Assembly (NCBI GenBank): GCA_030151135.1
Contig: JASLEQ010000125.1
Location: forward strand, 1-7,412
Length of the DNA: 7,412 nucleotides
From: Candidatus Sulfotelmatobacter sp.
GTDB taxonomy: Bacteria > Acidobacteriota > Terriglobia > Terriglobales > SbA1
Direction of reading: 5' to 3'
Shown: piece by piece, positions 1-7,249 of the stretch
Layout: every line of letters begins with the position of its first letter
Position numbering within the stretch: position 1 is the first letter of the stretch
Notes under the pieces: model-generated
What the model saw: only the letters and a program-made list of their open reading frames with translations
The model's database searches: none
What the model was told of the DNA's origin: nothing
Position numbers and translations under genes: made by a program

Positions 1-1
1 A

Positions 2-169
2 CCGCGTTGTCTTTCCGCGCACCGAAAATGGGAATGCGGCAACCGCAAGAAGGGTGTTCGTGAGTGTCAGCAGCAGGAAGCTTAAGACGATGTAGGACCG
101 TGAAAGATTAGGCTCGTTCTTGAAATAATCTGTGATCGGAAACGCGGGCTGCCGACGCTTCAGGGGCAT
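2..169 (-). CDS. Possible membrane protein fragment, runs off the left edge
   Basis: A minus-strand frame is open from about position 386 to the window edge and has no stop inside the window. From an ATG at 169 it gives 56 residues beginning MPLKRRQPAF, with one convincing hydrophobic stretch at about residues 27-46 (YIVLSFLLLTLTNTLLAVAA) followed by a basic segment (RGKTTR). That pattern suggests a single transmembrane helix with its cytoplasmic end rich in Arg and Lys. I do not recognise the family. No Shine-Dalgarno motif is visible before the ATG, so the true start could lie further upstream in the open frame, which is Ala/Gly-rich there. It lies downstream of the histidine kinase on the same strand. 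A competing plus-strand frame (132-392) is Pro/Ala/Ser-rich and low in complexity; I prefer the minus strand because of the helix, but only weakly. Confidence 0.3.
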   Translation of the reverse strand, partial: MPLKRRQPAFPITDYFKNEPNLSRSYIVLSFLLLTLTNTLLAVAAFPFSVRGKTTR

Positions 170-550
170 CAATGAACACCGATACGTAGACGCTTCTTTC
201 AGGCCCGCATATCTTGGAATAAAGGTCGTCGCGCCAGCCGCGGCAACGCCTGCATCGTCGGAAGCCCCCTCCAAATCCGCATCCGCCTCCGGGCCCCTTG
301 CAGAGACCACGCCAGAAGCGCCTGAGGCAACTGTGCAATCAAGTCCGGCTCCGCAGGCGGTGGGGATCAAAGCGCCAACCAAGGTGAGCTAACTGAACGC
401 CTAGATTTACCGCGTGGATAATGGGCTAAGCCACAGAACTCATCAACAAGACCGAAATGCGGGTGTATGCACGATACGCGTGTCGCTCTACCGCCGTCGC
501 TGAAACCCGTCAAAAACCGTCCGCCCCCTGACGACCTCACTCACTTACGA
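170..550. other. Gene-poor stretch after the histidine kinase
   Basis: About 380 bases hold no gene I can support. Positions 170-386 are an open upstream extension of the left-edge minus-strand frame. Positions 387-550 have no good frame on either strand. I see no hairpin followed by a T-run that would make a convincing terminator for the kinase, and no RNA gene. Confidence 0.5.
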
Positions 551-1970
551 TCAACCTATGTTCGAAAGGGGGTTGTTCACATCGAACGCCCCTGATAGCG
601 GAAGCCTGAGTTTGACGATTGTTCCTTTAGCTTTTTCGCTCTCGATTTCTATGCTGCCTCCGGCCTTCTCCACGATTGCCTTGCAAATTGAAAGGCCCAG
701 ACCGGCGCCCCCGGTCTCACGTGACCGTGAAGTGTCTTCTCGGAAAAATCGATCGAACACGTGTAGAAGACTTTCGGGCGAGATACCTGTTCCGAAATCC
801 TGAACCATGATGAGAATCCTGGTGCCGATTGCCCGCGCGGCAATTCGGACACGCGATCCCTCGGCGCTGTGCTGGATGGCGTTCATGACCAGGTTGGAAA
901 TGACCGTCTCAGCTCTCCGGGCGCCATCCGAACATGGAGATGCGCATCGATCCCGGACTCGACGAGAACTCCCTTCGCCTCGGCGTATGTCGAAATCGCG
1001 GCAAGTGCTGATCGAATCTCTACGTCGACCTCCGTGTTACCTTGGAGTATCGCGGTTCCCTCATTGGTGCGCGCCAGGGTCAGCATCCGTGTGACCAGGT
1101 CCTCCACCCGTTGATTGTCGTCGAGTACACGATCGAGTCCACCCTGGTATTCGTCCGCGGTGCGGCTGCGCACGCCGATAAGCTGAACGCTGGACTTCAC
1201 CACCGCAACGGCTGTTTTCAATTCGTGGGCCGCGTCGCTCAAAAAGCGCCGTTCGTCCTCGTTGGCGTGACGCAGGCGTTAACCACCTGCGTAAGGACGC
1301 GAGTAAGTGGCGCTAATTCCCTGGTCTGCAAAGCCGATACGGGTGGGTCGAAATGCAACGCCGAAGGCGCGACCGAACCTGCGGCCGAGGCGAGCTCGTT
1401 CAGAGGCTTGAGCAGCCTTCGCGCCAGGAGGATAAGAACGACCGCTGTAAGCACGACGGAAGAAAGACTCAGTGATAGGTAAAAGCTGGTTGCCTCCATG
1501 ACTTCGTGCCACACATGGTCCGTCGGGATGGCGTAAATGACCTTGAGCGGCCGGCGGAGCCCGTTCCACCATTCTCGTCGCGATCTATGATTCGTAATGC
1601 ATCTCTCTCCATCACGCGAAAGTGGTGGTGATCGGCCTGGACGTTCCGAAACCCGTTGCGATTTCTGATTTCAAGCGCAGAATGATCCCCTGACGATGCG
1701 CCCACTAATCTTCCGTCGGTGCTATATACGGCAAACTGGTCGTACCGGCCTGGAGTGAATTCTTCGGGATCAATCTTCACTGAGTCGAGCGGATCCTCTG
1801 CATCTTGCACGGCGCCGATAATCGGACCGTCCCTGCAGGCTGAGGTCTAGTGCTCTCAGTCTTGCATTCCATTCGTGCCACAGAGATGCCCCGGCAGAGG
1901 TCAAGGCACACAGAAGTTCGATGGAGAGAACAGTAACTGTGGCTTGTCTGACGAGGGATTTCATTCGCAT
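551..1970 (-). pseudogene. Sensor histidine kinase, broken by four frameshifts
   Basis: This was a membrane-bound sensor kinase partnering the OmpR-type regulator just upstream. Joining the frames rebuilds a protein of about 474 residues, normal for the family. In order it has a first transmembrane helix (codons near 1950-1880), a periplasmic sensor region of about 130 residues, a second helix (YLSLSLSSVVLTAVVLILLA, near 1480-1420), a HAMP-like linker, a HisKA H-box (SDAAHELKT, His codon 1227-1225), then HATPase boxes: N (NAIQHS, near 883), G1 (DFGTGI, near 799), F (FDRFFR) and G2 (GGAGLGLS, near 712-689). Frame breaks lie near 1815-1827 (net loss of two bases or gain of one), 1560-1562 (one C of a C-run), 1278/1279 (one G) and 910/911 (one C). 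The regulator's stop overlaps an in-frame ATG at 1964 (ATGA); ATG 1970 is also possible. The H-box has Ala where most kinases have Pro (HELKTA). No piece alone could be a working kinase. Sequencing error is the alternative. Confidence 0.88.
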
Positions 1971-2661
1971 TCTGGTGGATGGTTCTCAACGGAGTGCGCG
2001 AGCCGGTAGCCGCGCCCGCGTAGGTCTTCTATGAACGTGTTTTCATTCACGTTCCGCAGTTTTCGCCGAAGATTGGAAATATGTGCTTCGATAACGTTGG
2101 AGTGGTGTTCCCAGGTGAAGTCATAGGATGTTCCAGCAATTCCCGGCTGGATACAACGCGGGCAGGGTGGTGCATCAGGTATTCGAGCACGCGATATTCC
2201 ATGGGGGTAAGGTCGATTTCCTTCCCCTCCACCGAGATGGCTTGTTCGGCTGGTGTCATTGTGATGCTGCCGAAACTCAGCACGGCCTGCTTTTGACCTT
2301 TGCCGCGACGAATCAGGGCGCGGGCCCTGGCCACCAGTTCGCCGAGATCAAAGGGCTTAGCCATATAGTCATCGGCTCCGAAATTCAGAAGTCGAATCGT
2401 ACTCTGCACCTCCGAAATAGCTGTCAGGATCAGGACGGGGGTCACGCTATCCCGTGCGCGAACGGTTCGCAGGACGTCCGCGCCGTGGATCTTGGGAATC
2501 ATCAGATCAAGTACGATGAGGTCGTATTCCGTTGTCTTGCACATCAGGAGGGATTCCTCCCCGTCGTGGCAAATATCGACCGCGAACCCCGGACCCTCGC
2601 GAAAAGCCGTGGCGATGTTATCGGCTAGTCGGATTTCGTCTTCCACAACGAGGACGCGCAA
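1961..2661 (-). pseudogene. OmpR-family response regulator with one frameshift (QseB/PmrA/BqsR-like)
   Basis: This was a two-domain transcription regulator phosphorylated by the adjacent kinase. From TTG 2661 the receiver domain is complete: acidic pair E7/D8, phospho-acceptor D52 (LIVLDLMIP), T80 (LILTA) and K102 (KPF). A winged-helix domain follows from about residue 127. The frame breaks after residue 178 (SSRELLEH) at about 2126/2127, where one base is missing; the reading then runs to an early stop at 2047. Restoring one base gives 233 residues with the expected recognition helix (SNVIEAHISNLRRKL) and wing (DLRGRGYRLA). As it stands the product (204 residues) would lose the recognition helix. 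Start choice: GAGGT sits nine bases before TTG 2661 and the family normally begins at this point; ATG 2712 would add 17 residues and has no visible ribosome site. The restored stop overlaps the kinase start (ATGA, 1961-1964), implying translational coupling. The recognition helix resembles QseB and PmrA. Confidence 0.87.
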
Positions 2662-2813
2662 AGACTCAATACCTCGAGACCGAATGACTGCGGCCTTGAA
2701 CTCGGGCCTCATACCAACTTGTCAGCCCGTGAGGGGCCTCGGCCCGCTTTGTTAGTGGCCTCCACGAGTGCTCCTCTGGTGCATTGCCAATCATGAGGCC
2801 GGTTTCAGTCGGC

Positions 2814-3830
2814 TCATTGCCGGTCGACGACAACGATCATGAAGGTGCCCGGCTTGGCTTTAGGCCGGCCCGAGGTCGCCGGTTCAAATTCTGCGGTCGG
2901 CAAATATAGCCGATGGTTGGTCCGGTCTATCGTCATCGTGCGGGCACCCTCGGGCGTCTTGACGGTCTGCAACAATTCCAGCTTGCGGTTACTCAGGCCG
3001 GCCACAGTGAGAGACCCGTCGCGGCAACTGGCAAAAGCCTGACCGTCATGGAAGACCGTCGCATCCACGCCGGAACCGATCGGGAGCGAACCCTCGACTT
3101 TTCCGTTTTCGGCGTTCATTACGATGAGTTGTTGCGGTTTCCGGCATCCGATGAAAAGCAAATGCTGCTTCGGGTCCATGGACATTCCCACCGGCTGACC
3201 TCCTGGCGCGACCGGCCACCGGTTGATTACTTTGCGCGCGTTCAAGTCGACCACGGCTACCACGTTTTTGTCTTCGAGGTTGACGTAGGCTTTTCCCTGC
3301 CCGTCGGCAGCCAAGAATTCAGGCGCTCCTTCCAACGAGATAGGCGCATCAATTTTGCCATTTTGAGGATCGATGTCGGGCTTGAATGTCAGCAGGGAGT
3401 TACTGTCGCCCGCGGAAATCAAGATTCGGTCTGTGCCCGGATCGTAGATGATTCCATCGGCGTCCGGCATGGCGGCCAGCTTACCCAGTACCGAATACGA
3501 TTTCAGATCGAATACGATCACCGCTCCACTCCCGCCGCCGTCGGTTATAAATCCGCGGTTCATTTTGGGAACGATGGCGACACCATGGGCAATCTTCTGA
3601 CCCGGTACGTCGCCCAGGATCTTTCCCGAATCGGCATCGAGAATCATGGTGTGGGTAGAGCGAGGGACGAACAAGCGATGGTTATCAGGATCGACGGTGA
3701 CGTAATCCCATCCGCCCTCTCCACCGACGTGAAGGGTTTTGGAGACTCTCCAGTTGGATTGACCTTGAACCGAACCACTTGCGAAAACGCACACGAGAAT
3801 GGCGGGAACGATAGCACGAAAAGATCGCAT
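2814..3830 (-). CDS. Exported YncE-like beta-propeller protein
   Basis: The product is a predicted 338-residue secreted or periplasmic protein. Residues 1-23 form a signal peptide (basic MRSFR, hydrophobic core AIVPAILVCVFA, likely cleavage after SVQG). The rest is a chain of about 40-residue blade repeats of the YncE/NHL type, such as YVTVDPDNHRLFVPRS, then FITDGGG, GIIYDPGTDRILIS, MSMDPKQHLLFIG and MTIDRTNHRLYLPTA, each followed by a strand ending in a turn like DADSGK. Such proteins are binding or scaffold modules; the ligand is not known and I see no catalytic signature. The start at 3830 is fixed by GGAGGAG four bases upstream and by the signal peptide. The frame is open further upstream to 4106, overlapping the receptor's 3' end, but that extension is Arg/Pro-rich non-protein-like sequence. 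The gene follows the TonB-dependent receptor on the same strand after 169 bp, a pairing that suggests a shared uptake or surface-binding role. No frame damage. Confidence 0.88.
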   Translation of the reverse strand: MRSFRAIVPAILVCVFASGSVQGQSNWRVSKTLHVGGEGGWDYVTVDPDNHRLFVPRSTHTMILDADSGKILGDVPGQKIAHGVAIVPKMNRGFITDGGGSGAVIVFDLKSYSVLGKLAAMPDADGIIYDPGTDRILISAGDSNSLLTFKPDIDPQNGKIDAPISLEGAPEFLAADGQGKAYVNLEDKNVVAVVDLNARKVINRWPVAPGGQPVGMSMDPKQHLLFIGCRKPQQLIVMNAENGKVEGSLPIGSGVDATVFHDGQAFASCRDGSLTVAGLSNRKLELLQTVKTPEGARTMTIDRTNHRLYLPTAEFEPATSGRPKAKPGTFMIVVVDRQ

Positions 3831-3834
3831 AGTG

Positions 3835-3841
3835 CTCCTCC
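3835..3841 (-). promoter_or_regulatory. Ribosome binding site of the beta-propeller gene
   Basis: On the minus strand GGAGGAG lies four bases before the ATG at 3830, the GGAGG core six bases away. It decides the start over upstream in-frame alternatives. Confidence 0.8.
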
Positions 3842-3905
3842 TGAAACATGACACACGACCGCGTCTGCGGAGTGGTGCCGCGACTAACAACCATACGGGA
3901 TTCAG

Positions 3906-3922
3906 CTTAAGGAATCCTGAAG
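3906..3922 (-). promoter_or_regulatory. Candidate response-regulator box upstream of the beta-propeller gene
   Basis: On the minus strand the sequence reads CTTCAG-GATTC-CTTAAG, two hexamer half-sites 11 bp apart, 76 bp upstream of the start codon at 3830. It is a one-mismatch form of the perfect TTAAG-N6-TTAAG repeat found before the receptor. The arrangement fits a tandem site for a PmrA/QseB/BqsR-type dimer. A single-mismatch match is expected by chance about 0.4 times in this window, so the call rests on its position in a short promoter region. No strong -10 element is evident. Confidence 0.4.
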
Positions 3923-3999
3923 GCAACGGCTGGCATTTGGATCGGCTTCGTCCCGGACAAGCATTGACGCGCTCACGGGCCAAGGCAAAACGCAGGTCA

Positions 4000-6957
4000 T
4001 TATTCGCTGGACGCAGACCACCGCAGCCCGAACGAAGTTGTCGGCTTGTAGTACTCGCGCTGCACGGGGTAAATGGGGCTGCCGTTATAGAAACCGAAGA
4101 CCTCATTGCTCAGGTTGAGGCCTGAGGCGATCACCTGCAATCCCTTGAACAAGCGAAAACTGCCTTGCACATCGAATTGGGTGTGGGGGTAGAAGTAGTT
4201 GTCCCCTGCGGGGCCCTTCAACCCGACGACGGGATCGTTCGCCGAGCCGTTTGACGTATTCCATTGATATGCGGCGATGCTGGCGTCGTTGTGGCTGATC
4301 GCGAACCGGCCCGAAAAGCGGGTCTTGTCATACGTAAGGTTGAAATTGTAGTCATTGGGAGAATCGCGGTCCAGGTCAGGTTTATCGGTTCTGCCGCCAT
4401 CAAAGCCCGATGGAAAGTTTACCTGCGAAACCGTATGGCTGTAGTTTGCATTGACGCCGAACCCACTGAGAACGCCGGGAAGGAACGAAAAACGCTGCTC
4501 CCACTGTGCCTCGAAGCCCTGAATATGCCCGTTAGGACCATTGATCGATTGCGTCAACTGGTACGTCTTGCCCGTACCATTGAAATTGGGAAGCAGCGTC
4601 GCGGTAGGATAAATGGGATTAGTTAGACGCTTGTAGAACCATCCCGCCTGCAGGATGCCAAGCGGTTGAAAGTAGTGCTCGGCGAGGATGTCGAAATTGT
4701 CGGCCATGGTTGGCACAAGTTTGGGATTGCCGGTGGAAATGGTCGGATAGGGAGTCTGGTTGGGATCGATAACCGTAGCCGGCACGAGGTCGCCGATGTT
4801 GGGCCGGGCGAGGCCGCGTCCATAAACGGCGCGCAGATTAGTGTCTTTCTGCACCTGCCATTGCAGCGCTGCGGAGGGAAGCGCGTTGAAGTAGCTGGCA
4901 TCCTGGCGGATGGGTGAGATGGTCGCGTTTCCGTTGGCATCGTAGGCGATCTGGTTGGCGAGGAAGTGGGTGGCCCCATTGTCGAAGCGGACCCCGCCCA
5001 TCAGGCGGAAATTGCCAAAGAAGATCACATCCTCGACATAGCCGGCCGAGATCCTTTCATCTGCGTGGAAGAAAGCCTGCGCCGCTCCCACAGGGTCGAG
5101 CGAGAGCCCGGTCGAATTGGCAATTGTCGCGGCTTGGATCTTTGAATACGACGAGGTGGGCCCGTAAGCCATGCCGTGAATCGCGAACGATTTGTCGTAG
5201 TAGGTCGGATTCGTGTAGGTGCTCAGGACGTCCGAGAGCGCAAATCCGCCGACGTTGTCGTAGCTGTAGGGGTTTTCGAATTGGGTGGAGTAGGAGTTGC
5301 GGATCTTCGCTCCAAGCGAGAATGTGCTGGGGTGGCCATGCACAGTGTAATTGTGGGCCAGCGAGGCGGATCCCTGCGTATTTAGCTGGGTAGCATGATA
5401 CTGATACACGACGGAACTGCTTACCGTATAGCTGCTGGGGTCAAAGCCATTGGTTCCGTCGGTCGCCTTGAGACGCGGCCGATAGGGGTCGCTCTTGTCG
5501 TCCACAAACGCCACTTGGCTCAGGTCGTTGGCGCCGCTGGGATTGGGCCCGCCGCTGAAATTGGTGGTGGGGAACGCTTGGCCGCCGATATTGTGGCCGC
5601 GCGAAACGGCGAAATCATAGGAAATTACATCTTTGGACAGGTCGTGCCGCGCGCCCACGACGAAGCTGAATTCCTGCTGGTCGGGGCGACGAATGTAATG
5701 GCGATAGACCCAGTTGCCCGGCGAGCACGGCGGTGACTGCCCGGGAGGCGGAGGATTGGCTGCATTGTACGCGGCGCATTCCGCGGGGGTGAAGAACGTA
5801 ACCGTGTCCTTGGTGGCGGCGGAAATCATGTTCGAACTGTTTGGCGTATACACACGGACTTCACCGTAATCGTGGAAATCCGAGAAGAGGCCTTTCAGAT
5901 AGGCTGTCATGCTGGGGGTAATCTTCTCGTCCACGCCAATATCGAACCCGTAGCGAGTGCGGTAATACTCGTAGGAACGAAGGTCTTCGCCATTGATAAA
6001 GGCGACGTTGGTCACTCCATCAGGCAGCGTTCCGTAGGTCTGGCTGGGCTCTAGATCGTCGATGCCGCGGTTGGTCCGGTCCCAGCTCCCGCCCAACAGA
6101 AAACCAAACTTCTTGCCTGTGCCCCAGCGGTGGCCGAAGGTGCCGTCGAAGCCGCCGCGCCAGAACCCATTTTGCAGCGGGTTGTATCCGGCGGTGCCAT
6201 TCAGCGCATAGGTGGGCCGATCTTGTGCTGTGGGCGTTACCAGGTTCACTGTGCCCCCTACACCGTCGGCATCCTGATCGGATGCGAGCGTCTTATAGAC
6301 CTCGATGCGCTCGATGCCGTTGGCCGGGATGGCATCCATCTTTACGTTGCGCACCGTCACTTCCACCGAGGGAACATTCACGCCGTTGATGGTGAGATTG
6401 TTGAGGCGCGGTTCGGTACCACGAATCTGAACATACTTCCCTTCGCCTTCATCGCGTTCCAGCGATACGCTGGGCAGACGGCCAATAGCGTCAGCCACGT
6501 TGGTGTTGGGAAGACTGGTGATGATTCCCTGCGGTTCCACCTGCACGATTTGCGCAGACATGCGCTCCACGTTGACTGCTTCGGCATCACCCTGCAAGCG
6601 AGGCGCCGTCACCAGCACCGAATCAGCTTGTGAGACGACCTGCAGGGTCGCCGGTACATTTGCGATTTGTCCAGCTGAGACAGTTACCGTCGCGGTGTAC
6701 GGCCTGAATCCGACATAGGTTACCGTCAACGTGTATTGCCCAGGCGGCAGATTAGGGATGCGGAACTGGCCTTGATTGTCCGAGGGAACCTGTCGATCGC
6801 CGGGGTGAATTTCCACCTTGGCGCTCACAAGATTCGCTCCCGCAGAGTCCTGAACGCTGCCCGTGATGCCACCCGTTCCACCCTGGGAATGAGCGAAGTG
6901 GGAGAGAAATATGCAGAAAAGGAAGAAGGAGCCGAGGCGAAATAGAATGCGATGCAT
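4000..6957 (-). CDS. TonB-dependent outer-membrane receptor
   Basis: The product is a 985-residue outer-membrane beta-barrel for energised uptake of an unidentified substrate. Residues 1-23 are a signal peptide (MHRILFRLG, core SFFLFCIFLSHFA, cleavage near AHS/QG). Residues 28-108 form a carboxypeptidase-regulatory-like domain (GSVQDSAGANLVSAKVEI, GQFRIPNLPPGQYTLTVTYVGF). A TonB-box-like stretch (ADSVLVTA) lies at 111-118, the plug at about 130-245 (NVADAIGRLPSVSLERDEGE, VQIRGTEPRLNNLTINGV, IERIEVYKTLASDQDADGVG), and the barrel at 250-985. The plug motifs are those of the TonB-Xanth-Caul (TIGR01782) type. The chain ends TSFGLRWSASSE, without the usual terminal Phe. The mature chain has only two cysteines, C394 and C411, flanking a Pro-rich loop. 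Start choice: ATG 6957 begins the signal peptide and has GAGG ten bases upstream; a GTG at 6999 is in frame but would place 14 residues before it. The frame is intact throughout. The substrate cannot be told from sequence; the PepSY-like and QseB/BqsR-like context makes a metal chelate one possibility. Confidence 0.93.
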   Translation of the reverse strand: MHRILFRLGSFFLFCIFLSHFAHSQGGTGGITGSVQDSAGANLVSAKVEIHPGDRQVPSDNQGQFRIPNLPPGQYTLTVTYVGFRPYTATVTVSAGQIANVPATLQVVSQADSVLVTAPRLQGDAEAVNVERMSAQIVQVEPQGIITSLPNTNVADAIGRLPSVSLERDEGEGKYVQIRGTEPRLNNLTINGVNVPSVEVTVRNVKMDAIPANGIERIEVYKTLASDQDADGVGGTVNLVTPTAQDRPTYALNGTAGYNPLQNGFWRGGFDGTFGHRWGTGKKFGFLLGGSWDRTNRGIDDLEPSQTYGTLPDGVTNVAFINGEDLRSYEYYRTRYGFDIGVDEKITPSMTAYLKGLFSDFHDYGEVRVYTPNSSNMISAATKDTVTFFTPAECAAYNAANPPPPGQSPPCSPGNWVYRHYIRRPDQQEFSFVVGARHDLSKDVISYDFAVSRGHNIGGQAFPTTNFSGGPNPSGANDLSQVAFVDDKSDPYRPRLKATDGTNGFDPSSYTVSSSVVYQYHATQLNTQGSASLAHNYTVHGHPSTFSLGAKIRNSYSTQFENPYSYDNVGGFALSDVLSTYTNPTYYDKSFAIHGMAYGPTSSYSKIQAATIANSTGLSLDPVGAAQAFFHADERISAGYVEDVIFFGNFRLMGGVRFDNGATHFLANQIAYDANGNATISPIRQDASYFNALPSAALQWQVQKDTNLRAVYGRGLARPNIGDLVPATVIDPNQTPYPTISTGNPKLVPTMADNFDILAEHYFQPLGILQAGWFYKRLTNPIYPTATLLPNFNGTGKTYQLTQSINGPNGHIQGFEAQWEQRFSFLPGVLSGFGVNANYSHTVSQVNFPSGFDGGRTDKPDLDRDSPNDYNFNLTYDKTRFSGRFAISHNDASIAAYQWNTSNGSANDPVVGLKGPAGDNYFYPHTQFDVQGSFRLFKGLQVIASGLNLSNEVFGFYNGSPIYPVQREYYKPTTSFGLRWSASSE

Positions 6958-7059
6958 CTGTTCTGAACCTCTTTGCGTGAGTTTTGTAGTAAATCGCACG
7001 AAGGGGAATGAAAAAAACCAAACGGAAAAGCAGGCTGTTTCAACGTTATGGCCACAAAA

Positions 7060-7076
7060 ATTAAGTAAGACTTAAG
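7060..7076. promoter_or_regulatory. Perfect tandem TTAAG-N6-TTAAG operator-like site
   Basis: The plus strand reads ATTAAG-TAAGA-CTTAAG; the minus strand reads CTTAAG-TCTTA-CTTAAT. Both strands match the known PmrA pattern of YTTAAK half-sites with five bases between, and the plus strand matches the BqsR pattern TTAAG-N6-TTAAG exactly. It also contains a perfect inverted repeat (TTAAGT-AAG-ACTTAA, 7061-7075). It lies 103 bp upstream of the receptor start and about 170 bp upstream of the PepSY-like gene, so it could serve both divergent promoters. Weak -10-like hexamers sit nine bases away on each side (CATAAC at 7050-7045 on the minus strand, TATTAG at 7086-7091 on the plus strand). A perfect match is expected about 0.014 times by chance in this window. 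Binding by the neighbouring regulator is inferred. Confidence 0.6.
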
Positions 7077-7114
7077 AGTTGCCCGTATTAGCGGACCATT
7101 AACGCTCATTTCAC

Positions 7115-7199
7115 TGCACCGTAACAATCAGTACCGGAATCTCGAATGCCGATACACAAATCTCTTACAACTTCAGCGAGCATTCAGCAGTGCACCGTA
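7115..7199 (+). repeat. Nine-base direct repeat pair in the divergent intergenic region
   Basis: TGCACCGTA occurs at 7115-7123 and again at 7191-7199, each preceded by a similar CATT-rich stretch (CATTTCAC and CATTCAGCAG). A second pair, AGCATTCAGC, occurs at 7179-7188 and 7274-7283. These may be regulator sites or remnants of a small duplication; no function can be assigned. Confidence 0.35.
7171..7187 (+). promoter_or_regulatory. Degenerate tandem half-site before the PepSY-like gene
   Basis: CTTCAG-CGAGC-ATTCAG has the same 11-bp spacing as the perfect operator-like site, with TTCAG replacing TTAAG in both halves, as in one half-site before the beta-propeller gene. Two-mismatch matches are common by chance (about six expected in the window), so this is weak. 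Confidence 0.2.
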
Positions 7200-7222
7200 G
7201 GCTAGGTCAAGGTGTTGAATCA

Positions 7223-7231
7223 GGGGAGGAG
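7223..7231 (+). promoter_or_regulatory. Purine-rich ribosome-site-like stretch before the PepSY-like remnant
   Basis: GGGGAGGAG is a strong Shine-Dalgarno match, but no ATG, GTG or TTG follows at the usual distance in the frame of the downstream protein. The in-frame codons after it are GTA, AAA, AGG and GCA. It supports the view that the gene once began here and has lost its start. Confidence 0.4.
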
Positions 7232-7249
7232 AGTAAAAAGGGCAGAGGA

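Noticed and set aside
132..392. Plus-strand Pro/Ala/Ser-rich open frame
   Set aside because: Low-complexity composition expected from GC-rich antisense sequence, no ribosome site, and a competing minus-strand frame with a clear transmembrane helix.
1042..1482. Plus-strand frame of 146 codons over the kinase
   Set aside because: It is antisense to the HAMP and HisKA regions, which are identified by clear motifs on the minus strand.
551..1970. Several separate small genes instead of one kinase
   Set aside because: The consecutive pieces align end to end as one standard kinase, with each joint repaired by a one- or two-base change.
2713..2813. GGGCCTCGGCCC hairpin between the propeller gene and the regulator as a terminator
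   Set aside because: The stem is about four pairs with a small loop and no clear T-run follows on the minus strand, so it is not a convincing terminator.
2913..3851. Plus-strand open frame of 312 codons opposite the beta-propeller gene
   Set aside because: It is the antisense shadow of a gene with a signal peptide, propeller repeats and a strong ribosome site; its own translation is His/Arg-rich and has no recognisable domain.
3831..4106. Upstream extension of the beta-propeller frame overlapping the receptor
   Set aside because: The added residues are Arg/Pro/Ser-rich, would bury the signal peptide, and ignore the GGAGGAG-ATG start at 3830.
4914..5393. Arg/Ser-rich plus-strand frame inside the receptor
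   Set aside because: Typical antisense shadow with extreme composition; the receptor frame across it has continuous barrel sequence.
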